From assembly GCF_042643145.1 (NCBI RefSeq), contig NZ_JBHRSA010000007.1:1-14074 (forward strand): DNA of 14,074 bases, given 5' to 3'. This document shows positions 5,748 to 13,785 of this stretch, in pieces; position 1 is the first letter of the stretch; each line of letters opens with the position of its first letter. Source of the DNA: Virgibacillus_O xinjiangensis (GTDB lineage Bacteria; Bacillota; Bacilli; Bacillales; Amphibacillaceae). Under the pieces are notes generated by a model that made no database searches, was not told the DNA's origin, and was given only the letters and a program-made list of their open reading frames with translations. The translations under genes were made by a program, and so were the position numbers.

Positions 5748-6704
5748 ATGAAGCCTGCAGAAGAATTCAACAGAAATCTCTCCCCGGAAGCCGTACCGGA
5801 TGAGCTGTTCACTTGGAAAGAAAAGGATAAGAATGCAGCTGAACAAGTTTCCAGGCCATCCCTATCCTACTGGAAGGATGCGTGGAGGCGGCTGGTCAAG
5901 AATAAACTGGCCATGGCCGGAATGGTCTTTCTCGTCCTGTTGGCGGTGATGGCGATCTTTGGACCGGTCATTTCACCGTATGATGTCAACAGGCAGGACC
6001 TGCCGAACCAATACCAGCCGCCGTCTGGTGAGCACTGGTTCGGAACGGATTCCGCTGGTCGTGATGTGTTTACGCGGACATGGTATGGGGCGAGGATCTC
6101 CTTGTTTGTCGGGTTGATGGCCGCGCTCATCGATGTAGTGATCGGCATCATCTATGGCGGGATTGCCGGCTATAAAGGCGGTCGCACCGACAGTCTGATG
6201 ATGCGGGTCATCGAGGTCCTTTACGGCCTTCCATATCTGCTGGTCGTCATTCTGCTGCTGGTGGTACTCGGGCCGAGTTTATCGACGATCATCATTGCAC
6301 TCACGGTGACAGGTTGGGTGGGAATGGCGCGAATTGTGCGGGGACAGGTGCTTCAAATCAAAAACTATGAATTTGTCCTCGCTTCCCAGTCGTTCGGGGC
6401 GAAATCTTCCCGGATCATCCGGAAGAATTTGCTGCCGAACACGATGGGGCCGATCATCGTCCAGATGACATTGACGGTGCCGACCGCCATTTTTGCCGAG
6501 GCGTTCCTCAGTTTCATCGGCTTAGGAATCCAGGCACCGTATGCAAGCTGGGGCGTGATGGCCAATGATTCGCTGGGGGCCATCCTATCCGGAAACTGGT
6601 GGACACTGTTCTTCCCGGCATTCTTCATTTCCTTTACGATGTTTGCATTTAATGTATTAGGGGACGGGCTCCAGGATGCACTGGATCCGAAACTCCGGAA
6701 GTAG
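5748..6704 (+). CDS. dppC: Dipeptide/murein-peptide ABC transporter permease DppC
   Basis: This is the second channel subunit. The 318 residues begin with a polar cytoplasmic tail of about 50 residues, including the OppC_N-type segment SYWKDAWRRLVKNKLA. The first helix is near 55-75 and the substrate-side loop carries HWFGTDSAGRDVFTR (97-110), highly typical of DppC/OppC. The EAA loop is at 206-235 (NYEFVLASQSFGAKS..NLLPN) and the C-terminus ends GDGLQDALDPKLRK. The start at 5748 is one base after the dppB stop, and its Shine-Dalgarno AGGGAGGGGAG lies inside the end of dppB. The dppD start follows eight bases after its stop. The match to B. subtilis DppC is very strong from memory. Confidence 0.96.
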   Translation: MKPAEEFNRNLSPEAVPDELFTWKEKDKNAAEQVSRPSLSYWKDAWRRLVKNKLAMAGMVFLVLLAVMAIFGPVISPYDVNRQDLPNQYQPPSGEHWFGTDSAGRDVFTRTWYGARISLFVGLMAALIDVVIGIIYGGIAGYKGGRTDSLMMRVIEVLYGLPYLLVVILLLVVLGPSLSTIIIALTVTGWVGMARIVRGQVLQIKNYEFVLASQSFGAKSSRIIRKNLLPNTMGPIIVQMTLTVPTAIFAEAFLSFIGLGIQAPYASWGVMANDSLGAILSGNWWTLFFPAFFISFTMFAFNVLGDGLQDALDPKLRK

Positions 6705-6712
6705 GTGGACAT

Positions 6713-7717
6713 ATGGAAAAAATACTCGAAGTCAATAACCTGCATGTAACATTTACGACCTATGGAGGGACGGTCAAGGCAGTCAGGGGGGTCAACTTCC
6801 ATCTCCATAAGGGAGAGACACTGGCCATCGTCGGAGAGTCGGGCTGTGGAAAGAGCGTGACCTCCAACGCCATCATGCGGCTGACCCCCGAGCCGCCGGG
6901 CAAGATTTCTCAAGGGGAGATCCTGTTCCACGGCAAGGACCTGACAAAGGTATGGGAAAAAGAGATGCGTTCCATCCGCGGGGTGGATATCTCGATGATT
7001 TTCCAGGACCCGATGACCGCACTCAATCCGACGCTTACCATCGGCACCCAGCTGATGGAGGGGCTGAAACAGCATCAGAATGTGAGTGGAAGTGATGCAA
7101 AGAAAAAGGCGTTGGAGATGATGGACTTGGTGGGCATACCGAATCCGGAAGAGCGTCTCAAGCAGTATCCCCATCAGTTCAGCGGGGGGATGCGGCAGCG
7201 CATCGTGATTGCCATCGCCCTGATTTGCGAACCAGAACTGCTGATTGCCGATGAACCGACCACAGCTCTAGATGTGACCATCCAGGCGCAGATTTTGGAG
7301 CTGTTCGGCAGAATCCAGGAGGAGACAGGTGTCTCCATCATCCTGATCACGCATGACCTCGGGGTCGTTGCCAAGATTGCCGACCGGATTGCGGTGATGT
7401 ACGCCGGCAAGATCATTGAAACAGGTACCAAGCGGGAGATTTTCTATGAACCGCAGCACCCATATACACAAGGATTGTTGAAATCGGTCCCTCGTCTGGA
7501 TCTCGACGGGGAAAAGCTGACTCCGATTGACGGAACACCACCAGATTTATTCTCACCTCCACAGGGATGTCCGTTTACGGCGAGATGTCCATTTGCGATG
7601 GAGGTGTGTGATAAAGTTTATCCCGGCGATTCCAAGCTGAGCGGGACGCATCAGGTGAACTGCTGGCTGCAGGATGAACGGGCTAAACAGCTTCTGGCTG
7701 TTTCTACGGTCAGATGA
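6713..7717 (+). CDS. dppD: Peptide ABC transporter ATP-binding protein DppD
   Basis: A cytosolic ATPase that powers DppBC. The 334 residues contain Walker A GESGCGKS (41-48), the Q-loop FQDP (97-100), the signature SGGMRQR (157-163), Walker B LLIADEP (176-182) and switch H214. The C-terminal oligopeptide-transporter domain has HPYTQGLLKSVP (249-260) and a four-cysteine set C286, C292, C299 and C317. That set is the pattern reported to bind a 4Fe-4S cluster in some Dpp/Opp ATPases. The Shine-Dalgarno TAGGTGG overlaps the dppC stop. DppD-type importers need a second ATPase; the only candidate here is YkfD at the far end of the cluster. Confidence 0.95.
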   Translation: MEKILEVNNLHVTFTTYGGTVKAVRGVNFHLHKGETLAIVGESGCGKSVTSNAIMRLTPEPPGKISQGEILFHGKDLTKVWEKEMRSIRGVDISMIFQDPMTALNPTLTIGTQLMEGLKQHQNVSGSDAKKKALEMMDLVGIPNPEERLKQYPHQFSGGMRQRIVIAIALICEPELLIADEPTTALDVTIQAQILELFGRIQEETGVSIILITHDLGVVAKIADRIAVMYAGKIIETGTKREIFYEPQHPYTQGLLKSVPRLDLDGEKLTPIDGTPPDLFSPPQGCPFTARCPFAMEVCDKVYPGDSKLSGTHQVNCWLQDERAKQLLAVSTVR

Positions 7718-7718
7718 G

Positions 7719-7783
7719 ATCCGGCTCATTCCTATGGATGAACCGGATGGCTTTACCGCTTTTTCCGCCTGCAATATGGCGGA
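7719..7783 (+). promoter_or_regulatory. Two RNA hairpins between dppD and dppE
   Basis: Hairpin 1: ATCCGG (7719-7724) pairs with CCGGAT (7743-7748). After one C/A mismatch, TCATTC (7726-7731) pairs with GGATGA (7736-7741) around a CTAT loop. Hairpin 2: TCCGCC (7764-7769) pairs with GGCGGA (7778-7783) around an eight-base loop. Neither is followed by a T tract, so they look like mRNA processing or stabilising structures rather than terminators. They may help make receptor DppE more abundant than the membrane parts. Confidence 0.5.
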
Positions 7784-7814
7784 GGGGATACCAAAATTTT
7801 AAGGGGGAACGAGG

Positions 7815-9470
7815 ATGAAGAAGTTTCTGTTACTGCTTATGGCCATCTTCACTGTTGCTGTACTGGCAGCCTGTACGGCAAACGAAGAAGCTGGGGAGGA
7901 AGCGGCTGCTGATGCGGATGCGGAAGATACCACGGAAGCGGATGCAGCGGAGGATTCAGGAGAAAAGGTATTGCGGATGAACAATTTGGAAGAACCGACC
8001 TCATTCAATCCATCGATCGGTTTTGACGCGGTATCCTGGGATCCGCTCAATAACTTGATGGAAGGCTTGACCCGTCTGGATGAGAATTCGACGCCACAAG
8101 GTGGGGTAGCGGAAGAATGGGATATCTCCGAGGACGGAAAGACATATACCTTCCATCTTCGGGAAGACGCCAACTGGTCCAATGGGGACCCAGTGACGGC
8201 AGAAGATTTTGTTTATGCATGGAAGCTGATGCTTGACCCGGAGACTGCTTCTGCGGCAGCGTTTTTAGGGTATTTCATTGAAGGTGCTGAAGCCTACAAC
8301 GCAGGAGAAGGATCTGCCGATGATGTAGGTGTTTCCGCCATCGATGAGAAGACATTGGAAGTGAAACTGGAAGCGCCGACCGGTTTCTTCCTGGATCTGC
8401 TGACAAACCCTGCATTCTTCCCAGTCAACCACCAAGTGGCAGAGGAGAATCCGGATTGGCATGCGGAAGCTGACACATTTGTCGCTAACGGTCCTTTCGA
8501 GCTGGAATCATGGGAGCATGACAGTGAAATGGTATTTGCCAAGAATGAGGAGTATTGGGATGCAGATGCCGTGAAGTTGGATAAAGTCCACTTCGCCATG
8601 GTCAATGACACCAATACACAGTATCAGATGTTTGAAAGTGGAGAGCTGCATACCGCAAGCATTCCACCTGAATTATCCGACGAGCTGATTGACGGTGACA
8701 ACGTCTTCATCGGCGATTATGGTGGATTGGAATTCTTCCGTTTCAATGTAAACGAAGAACCGTTCCAAAACAAAAAGATCAGACAGGCATTCGCCTATGC
8801 GGTCAATCGTGATGATATCGCGCAGTACGTCGTGAAAAACGGGGTGGAGCCTGCCTATGGTTTCGTCTCTCCAGGATTCACGACACCGAGCGGTGAAGAC
8901 TTCCGTGATGTAAACGGAGATCTTGTCAGCTTCGATCCTGAAAAGGCGAAGGGACTGCTGGAAGAAGGCATGGCAGAAGAGGGGTATGATGAGCTGCCGT
9001 CGATCACACTGTCCTATAATACCAGTGATACGAACAAAGCAGTGGCTGAAACCATGCAGGATATGCTGAGTGAGAACCTGGGTGTGGAAGTGACTCTGGA
9101 AAATCAGGAATGGAACGTGTTCTCTGAAGCACAGAAAAACCTGGAGCTACAGTTCTCCAGAAGCTCATTCATCAATGACTACAGTGATCCGGTCAACTTC
9201 TTGGAAAGCTTTGTGACGGATTCCTATATGAACCGTACAGGCTGGTCCAATGAGGAGTATGATGAGCTGATTGAAAAAGGCAAGACAGAAACAGATGAAG
9301 AAAAGCGCTTTGAGTATTTGTATGAAGCGGAAAAAATGCTGGCAGAAGAAATGGTCGCCATGCCAATCCGTTACTACAACACAGTCGTGCTGGAAGCAGA
9401 AGGGGTATCCGGCATCCTGCGCCATCCTGTAGGCTACTTCGATCTGAAATACGCAGACGTGGAACAGTAA
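7815..9470 (+). CDS. dppE: Peptide-binding lipoprotein DppE (SBP family 5)
   Basis: The extracellular receptor captures di-, tri- and murein peptides and delivers them to DppBC. It is 551 residues long. A lipoprotein signal peptide ends in the lipobox LAAC with Cys20, the lipid-anchored residue. A very acidic low-complexity linker of about 30 residues rich in E, D and A follows. Then comes the family 5 solute-binding domain, with features such as LMEGLTRLDEN, DFVYAWKLMLDP, GPFELESW, RQAFAYAVNRDDIAQ and the late NRTGWSNEEYDELI. The start is ATG 7815 with AAGGGGG at 7801-7807. It lies 97 bp after dppD behind two hairpins, and is followed by a hairpin and a terminator. The acidic linker suggests a salt-tolerant or alkaline life style, but weakly. 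Confidence 0.95.
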   Translation: MKKFLLLLMAIFTVAVLAACTANEEAGEEAAADADAEDTTEADAAEDSGEKVLRMNNLEEPTSFNPSIGFDAVSWDPLNNLMEGLTRLDENSTPQGGVAEEWDISEDGKTYTFHLREDANWSNGDPVTAEDFVYAWKLMLDPETASAAAFLGYFIEGAEAYNAGEGSADDVGVSAIDEKTLEVKLEAPTGFFLDLLTNPAFFPVNHQVAEENPDWHAEADTFVANGPFELESWEHDSEMVFAKNEEYWDADAVKLDKVHFAMVNDTNTQYQMFESGELHTASIPPELSDELIDGDNVFIGDYGGLEFFRFNVNEEPFQNKKIRQAFAYAVNRDDIAQYVVKNGVEPAYGFVSPGFTTPSGEDFRDVNGDLVSFDPEKAKGLLEEGMAEEGYDELPSITLSYNTSDTNKAVAETMQDMLSENLGVEVTLENQEWNVFSEAQKNLELQFSRSSFINDYSDPVNFLESFVTDSYMNRTGWSNEEYDELIEKGKTETDEEKRFEYLYEAEKMLAEEMVAMPIRYYNTVVLEAEGVSGILRHPVGYFDLKYADVEQ

Positions 9471-9478
9471 GACCCATG

Positions 9479-9502
9479 GCGGCAGGCTTTTTAAGCCACC
9501 GC
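9479..9502 (+). promoter_or_regulatory. Hairpin just downstream of dppE
   Basis: GCGG (9479-9482) pairs with CCGC (9499-9502), and GGCTT (9485-9489) pairs with AAGCC (9493-9497) around a TTT loop, with small bulges between. No T tract follows. It probably protects the 3' end of dppE mRNA or forms a first part of the terminator region. Confidence 0.5.
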
Positions 9503-9512
9503 AGCAAAGAAA

Positions 9513-9565
9513 GGAGGGGGCGGATCATATACCAATCTGTATATGGGCCGCTCCTGTTCTTTTTG
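9513..9565 (+). terminator. Long hairpin with T-rich tail between dppE and ldcA
   Basis: CATATAC (9526-9532) pairs perfectly with GTATATG (9539-9545) around CAATCT. Below a small internal loop, GCGG (9520-9523) pairs with CCGC (9548-9551), and the GGA-GGGG stretch from 9513 pairs with TCCT (9552-9555) with bulges or wobbles. GTTCTTTTTG follows. This has the form of an intrinsic terminator and may be partial, since co-functional genes follow on the same strand. Confidence 0.72.
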
Positions 9566-9595
9566 TACGATCCTGATTGGCAGAAGGATATTTGC

Positions 9596-9624
9596 TCCAC
9601 ACGGGCCATACATTGATACATAAT
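9596..9624 (+). promoter_or_regulatory. Candidate sigma-A promoter for ldcA-ykfBCD
   Basis: TCCACA (9596-9601, four of six), a 17-bp spacer and CATAAT (9619-9624, five of six) lie directly after the dppE terminator and 34 bp before the ldcA start. Position and spacing support it; the -35 is only fair. Confidence 0.4.
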
Positions 9625-9657
9625 GGAATAATTCCTATCCAAGAGGGAGGAATGGCA

Positions 9658-10575
9658 ATGATTTATCCGAAGCGGCTGCAGAAGGGGGATACGGTCGGTG
9701 TCATCGCGCCGGCCAGTCCCGTGGAAACTAGAAAATTGGAAAACGGCAGGAAGTTTCTGAAGGAACTCGGACTTCAGGTGAAATTGGGAAAGCATGTGGA
9801 CAAGGTATATGGGTATCTGGCAGGTGATGATGCTGACCGGCTGGAGGATTTCCATGCCATGCTGGCTGACCCCGATGTGAAAGCCATCATTTTTGCCCGA
9901 GGCGGCTATGGAACGGCAAGGATAGCACAAGACTTGGATTACCAATTGATCCGGGAAAACCCGAAAATCATTTGGGGCTACAGTGATATTACCTATCTGC
10001 ATACAGCGATCCGGCAGGAGACCGGGTTGGTCACCTTCCACGGGCCGATGGTGGCTTCAGATATGGCAAAAGATGATTTCGACGATTTGTCCCGATTCCT
10101 GTTTCAGCAGTTGTTCGGCCCGACGACCTTGATTTATTCAGAGAGGATTTCTCCGCTTCACACCATTGCAGAGGGAGAAGCAGAGGGGGAGCTGACTGGC
10201 GGAAACCTGTCCCTACTGGTCAGCACACTCGGCACCCCGTTCGAAATCAACACGAAGGGGAAAATCTTGCTGCTGGAGGATATCGGAGAAGAGCCATACC
10301 GGGTGGATGGCATGCTGAATCAGCTGAAGCTCGCTGGGAAGTTGGAGGAGGCGGCAGGCGTGGTGGTCGGAGACTTTGCCAAGGCAGAAGCTACACTCGA
10401 TTCTTCTTTGGCATTGGAAGAGGTTTTCGAGCATTACTTGCAGAGTTTCAGCGGCCCTGTCCTTTCCGGCTTCCGTATCGGGCATTGCCTCCCACACTTT
10501 TCTGTACCACTCGGGGCTGTGGCCCACTTGTCATCAAAGGAAAAGACATTGGTCGTGAACCCGGGAATCCAATAG
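9658..10575 (+). CDS. ldcA: Murein tetrapeptide LD-carboxypeptidase (family S66)
   Basis: This cytosolic serine peptidase removes the terminal D-Ala from imported murein tetrapeptides, giving tripeptides. With the start at 9658 it has 305 residues. The nucleophile Ser109 sits in WGYSDIT, Glu208 in LLLEDIGEEPYRVD and His276 in GFRIGHCLPH, the S66 triad in correct order. The early strand VGVIAPASP (13-21) is typical of the fold. I chose ATG 9658 because AGAGGGAGG ends at 9650, seven bases upstream; ATG 9652 would be too close to it. No signal peptide is present. B. subtilis YkfA is the counterpart at the same place after dppE. The next gene starts 22 bp later with AGGAGGAG. Confidence 0.93.
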   Translation: MIYPKRLQKGDTVGVIAPASPVETRKLENGRKFLKELGLQVKLGKHVDKVYGYLAGDDADRLEDFHAMLADPDVKAIIFARGGYGTARIAQDLDYQLIRENPKIIWGYSDITYLHTAIRQETGLVTFHGPMVASDMAKDDFDDLSRFLFQQLFGPTTLIYSERISPLHTIAEGEAEGELTGGNLSLLVSTLGTPFEINTKGKILLLEDIGEEPYRVDGMLNQLKLAGKLEEAAGVVVGDFAKAEATLDSSLALEEVFEHYLQSFSGPVLSGFRIGHCLPHFSVPLGAVAHLSSKEKTLVVNPGIQ

Positions 10576-10597
10576 AGTTAGCAGGAGGAGAAACAAA

Positions 10598-11704
10598 ATG
10601 AAGATACAGCAGGTGGAAACATTGCGTGCGGCAGTTCCGCTGCATACACCGTTCAAGACCGCACTAAGGACGGTAACCGTGGCGGAAACGATCGTGGTGA
10701 AAATAACGGACCAGGATGGCAATACAGGATGGGGGGAAGCACCCCCTACACATGTGATAACCGGCGACAGCCTCCAGAGTGTCGATTATGCCATCCACCA
10801 TGTGTTCAAGCCGTTGATTGTCGGAGAATCCATCCTCCATCGGGAGCGGCTGTTCGAGAAGGTGGATGGAAGTATGGTGGGGAACACCAGTGCCAAGGCA
10901 GCCGTTGATATGGCGCTTCACGATTTGGCCGCTCAGTCTGCTGGCATGCCGCTGGTGAACTTCCTTGGCGGTCATGGCCAAACAGTGGAAACGGATTATA
11001 CGGTCAGCGTGAACACGCCGGAGGAAATGGCGGAGGACGCCGGGAAATATACGGCGAACGGCTTTTCCATACTGAAGATCAAGGTCGGCAAGGATGAAAT
11101 TGCTACAGATATCGAGCGGATCCAGGCCATCCGCAGGGAAATCGGCCCAGACGTGGTGATTCGGCTGGATGCCAATCAAGGCTGGTCCCCGAAAGAAGCG
11201 GTCAAGGCTATCAATAAAATGGAAGAACTGGGACTGGACATCGAATTGATTGAACAACCGGTGAAGGCCCATGACATAGCTGGTCTCAAGTATGTCACGG
11301 AACATACCGATTCATTGATCATGGCGGATGAGAGTGTCTTTTCTCCTAGGGATGCCATGCGGGTGCTTGCCGAACGGGCAGCCGACTTGATCAATATAAA
11401 ATTGATGAAGGCAGGCGGTATCCATCATGCATTGAAAATTGCCAAACTGGCAGATGTCCATGGGGTCGAGTGTATGGTCGGAAGCATGATAGAAACGGAG
11501 ATCGGTATAACTGCCGCGGCGCATTTTGCTGCGAGCCAACCGAACATCACCCGGTATGATTTCGATGCCCCACTGATGCTGGAGGGGAATCTCGTGGAGG
11601 ATGGCAGTCTTGTATATAAAGGAAGCATGATAGATTTGGGAGAACGGTCCGGGCTTGGCATCCGCCGCTTGGCAGACCGCTATGTTTCGATGGAAAAGGT
11701 CTAG
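10598..11704 (+). CDS. ykfB: L-Ala-D/L-Glu epimerase (enolase superfamily)
   Basis: It converts L-Ala-D-Glu, released from murein peptides, to L-Ala-L-Glu so that normal dipeptidases can use it; Mg2+-dependent and cytosolic. It has 368 residues against 366 in B. subtilis, and all known active-site residues fall at the same numbers: acid/base lysines K162 (in KIK) and K268 (in NIKLM), metal ligands D191 (DANQGW), E219 (IEQP) and D244 (ADES), and the dipeptide-recognising D321-x-D323 (DFDAP). The DxD motif separates this enzyme from other muconate-lactonizing family members, so the specificity call is firm. The start has AGGAGGAG at 10582-10589. It is placed directly between ldcA and the endopeptidase that makes its substrate. 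Confidence 0.95.
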   Translation: MKIQQVETLRAAVPLHTPFKTALRTVTVAETIVVKITDQDGNTGWGEAPPTHVITGDSLQSVDYAIHHVFKPLIVGESILHRERLFEKVDGSMVGNTSAKAAVDMALHDLAAQSAGMPLVNFLGGHGQTVETDYTVSVNTPEEMAEDAGKYTANGFSILKIKVGKDEIATDIERIQAIRREIGPDVVIRLDANQGWSPKEAVKAINKMEELGLDIELIEQPVKAHDIAGLKYVTEHTDSLIMADESVFSPRDAMRVLAERAADLINIKLMKAGGIHHALKIAKLADVHGVECMVGSMIETEIGITAAAHFAASQPNITRYDFDAPLMLEGNLVEDGSLVYKGSMIDLGERSGLGIRRLADRYVSMEKV

Positions 11705-11739
11705 CTTTTGAATGGTTTAGATACAAAGGGGGAGCTCCA

Positions 11740-12696
11740 ATGGTTAAACAAACGTATGAACAATTTCCGGAAAACATGTGGGTGACTGCCGTGCAGGTGG
11801 CGACAGTCTGGACGGACCCTGCTTCAGCCAGGGAAATCGATGCACCGGGCACCACCAACCCGACCAATATCGATCAATGGGTCACCAGCTTATCCTATGA
11901 GGAAAGCCTGGCACTCTGTGATGAAAATAGGGTCCAGAGCCAGTTGCTGTATGGGGAGCCGGTACTAGTAACGGAGACGGAGAATGAATGGGCACATGTC
12001 GTCATCCCATCGCAGCCATCTGGAAAAGATGTACGCGGTTATCCCGGCTGGGTACCGTTAAAGCAGCTCAGGCAGGTGGACAAAAGAGATTGGATGACGG
12101 AAAACTATGCTGCTGTGACAGCGGATAAAGCTGTACTGGAAACAAAAGATGGGGAGCCGTTCATCAAGGTCAGCTATATGAGCATCCTGCCTGTTCTGCA
12201 ATCCGGAGATACAAGGGTTCAGGTGCAGACACCACATGGGAAATATGAAATAGCCACAGAAGATGTACATATATTCAAGGGAGAGAAAGGCCTGGCAAAA
12301 GGGAGTGGCGAGGACATTGTCACAGCAGGCGAGCCATTTACCGGCCTTGATTATTTCTGGGGCGGCATGAGCTCTTTCGGCTATGACTGCTCGGGTCTCG
12401 CCTATGCGGCCCATAAAGCGAATGGCTATCAGATCGCCCGTGATGCAGGTGATCAGGCCAAGGCGGGAGAGGAAGTCACTTACGACCGGCTGGAGCCGGG
12501 GGATTTGCTGTTTTTTGCCTATGAAGAAGGAAAAGGCAAACTCCATCACGTGGGAATCTATTATGGTGGCGGCAGGCTGCTCCACTCCCCGCAGACGGGC
12601 AAGGGAATTGAAGTGATCGAAATGGCAGGCACCAAATACGAGAAAGAGCTTTGTGCAGCAAGACGATACTGGAAAAAAGCAGGGGGAAATGACTGA
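11740..12696 (+). CDS. ykfC: Gamma-D-glutamyl-L-diamino acid endopeptidase YkfC (NlpC/P60)
   Basis: This cysteine peptidase cuts the gamma-D-Glu to diaminopimelate bond of wall peptides with a free N-terminal L-Ala, releasing L-Ala-D-Glu for the epimerase. The 318 residues hold two SH3b-like domains (about 1-110, with GWVPLKQL, and about 115-180). The C-terminal NlpC/P60 domain has Cys217 in YDCSGL, His270 in HHVGIYYGG and His282 in LLHSPQTG as triad. RDAGDQ (234-239) is the typical helix of this subgroup. No signal peptide is present, fitting action on imported peptides. The start has AAAGGGGGAG at 11725-11734. Its stop TGA overlaps the next ATG by one base (TGATG at 12694-12698), so translation of ykfD is probably coupled. 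Confidence 0.93.
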   Translation: MVKQTYEQFPENMWVTAVQVATVWTDPASAREIDAPGTTNPTNIDQWVTSLSYEESLALCDENRVQSQLLYGEPVLVTETENEWAHVVIPSQPSGKDVRGYPGWVPLKQLRQVDKRDWMTENYAAVTADKAVLETKDGEPFIKVSYMSILPVLQSGDTRVQVQTPHGKYEIATEDVHIFKGEKGLAKGSGEDIVTAGEPFTGLDYFWGGMSSFGYDCSGLAYAAHKANGYQIARDAGDQAKAGEEVTYDRLEPGDLLFFAYEEGKGKLHHVGIYYGGGRLLHSPQTGKGIEVIEMAGTKYEKELCAARRYWKKAGGND

Positions 12697-13715
12697 TGGA
12701 AGAGAAGATTCTGCAGGTCAATCATCTGAAAAAGCATTTTGACATGGGTAAGAACCAGGTATTGAAAGCGGTCGATGATGTCAGTTTCCATGTGAACCGC
12801 GGGGAAACGTTCGGATTGGTCGGTGAATCAGGGTGCGGCAAATCTACCATTGGGCGGACGATCATGGGCCTCTATGAACGCACGGATGGAGAAGTCATCT
12901 ACGACGGCCAGGATGTCCACGACATGAAGGAGAAGGAGAAATTCGTATTCCGGCAGAACATGCAGATGATCTTCCAGGACCCCTATGCTTCCCTCAATCC
13001 GCGTTCAACTGTCAAAGAAGTGATCTCCGAGCCGATGGAGGTGCATGGTCTGTATAAAAGTCAGAAGGAGAAGAATGACCGGGTGTATGAGCTGCTGGAA
13101 GAAGTCGGTCTCAACCGGGATCATGCCAACCGCTACCCGCATGAGTTCAGTGGCGGTCAGCGCCAGCGGATCGGTATCGCCAGAGCGCTTGCTTTGAATC
13201 CCGACTTCATCATTGCCGATGAACCGATTTCCGCACTCGATGTATCGGTCCAAGCACAGGTCGTGAACCTGCTGAAGGAACTGCAACAGGAAAAAGGACT
13301 TACCTTTTTGTTCATCGCCCACGATTTGTCGATGGTCAAACAAATATCCGACCGCATCGGTGTCATGTACCTTGGCAATCTTGTGGAGCTGACCGCCAGC
13401 GGACAGCTCTATGATCAGCCACTCCATCCTTATACACAGGCACTCCTATCCGCCATTCCGATTCCGGATCCGGATATTGAGGAAAAACGGGAACGCATCA
13501 TTCTGGAAGGCGACCTTCCTAGCCCGATCAACCCGCCAAGCGGCTGCGTGTTCCGCACCCGCTGTCCGATGGCGATGGAAGTCTGCGCCAAGCAAGTACC
13601 CGCCTGGCAGGAAGTCGAGCAGGACCACTATGTCGCCTGCCACCTATATGATGAGACAATCAGTGACAAACGGCCGGTGAAGCAGGTTGAAAAAGAAACG
13701 GCCCACCCATCGTAA
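12696..13715 (+). CDS. ykfD: Peptide ABC transporter ATP-binding protein YkfD (DppF/OppF type)
   Basis: The second ATPase of the peptide importer, the natural partner of DppD. The 339 residues show Walker A GESGCGKS (43-50), Q-loop FQDP (93-96), signature SGGQRQR (152-158), Walker B FIIADEP (171-177), switch H209 and the C-terminal LHPYTQALLSAIP (243-255). It also carries the four-cysteine set C284, C290, C297 and C315, like DppD. It overlaps the ykfC stop by one base and has AGGGGGAAA (12680-12688) as ribosome site. A charged tail after C315 (ETISDKRPVK) is variable. There is no other dppF in the cluster, so dppBCDE probably depends on this distant gene. A terminator follows within ten bases. 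Confidence 0.93.
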   Translation: MEEKILQVNHLKKHFDMGKNQVLKAVDDVSFHVNRGETFGLVGESGCGKSTIGRTIMGLYERTDGEVIYDGQDVHDMKEKEKFVFRQNMQMIFQDPYASLNPRSTVKEVISEPMEVHGLYKSQKEKNDRVYELLEEVGLNRDHANRYPHEFSGGQRQRIGIARALALNPDFIIADEPISALDVSVQAQVVNLLKELQQEKGLTFLFIAHDLSMVKQISDRIGVMYLGNLVELTASGQLYDQPLHPYTQALLSAIPIPDPDIEEKRERIILEGDLPSPINPPSGCVFRTRCPMAMEVCAKQVPAWQEVEQDHYVACHLYDETISDKRPVKQVEKETAHPS

Positions 13716-13722
13716 AAGGAAG

Positions 13723-13761
13723 AACACCCAAACAATGCTGCTAGTGTTGTATGGGTGTTTT
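13723..13761 (+). terminator. Intrinsic terminator after ykfD
   Basis: AACACCCA (13723-13730) pairs with TGGGTGTT (13752-13759). After an A/A mismatch, ACAA (13732-13735) pairs with TTGT (13747-13750). T4 follows (13758-13761), then GCTGTTT. It marks the end of the recycling cluster. Confidence 0.8.
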
Positions 13762-13785
13762 GCTGTTTGGTGGGAGGGGTGAGTT

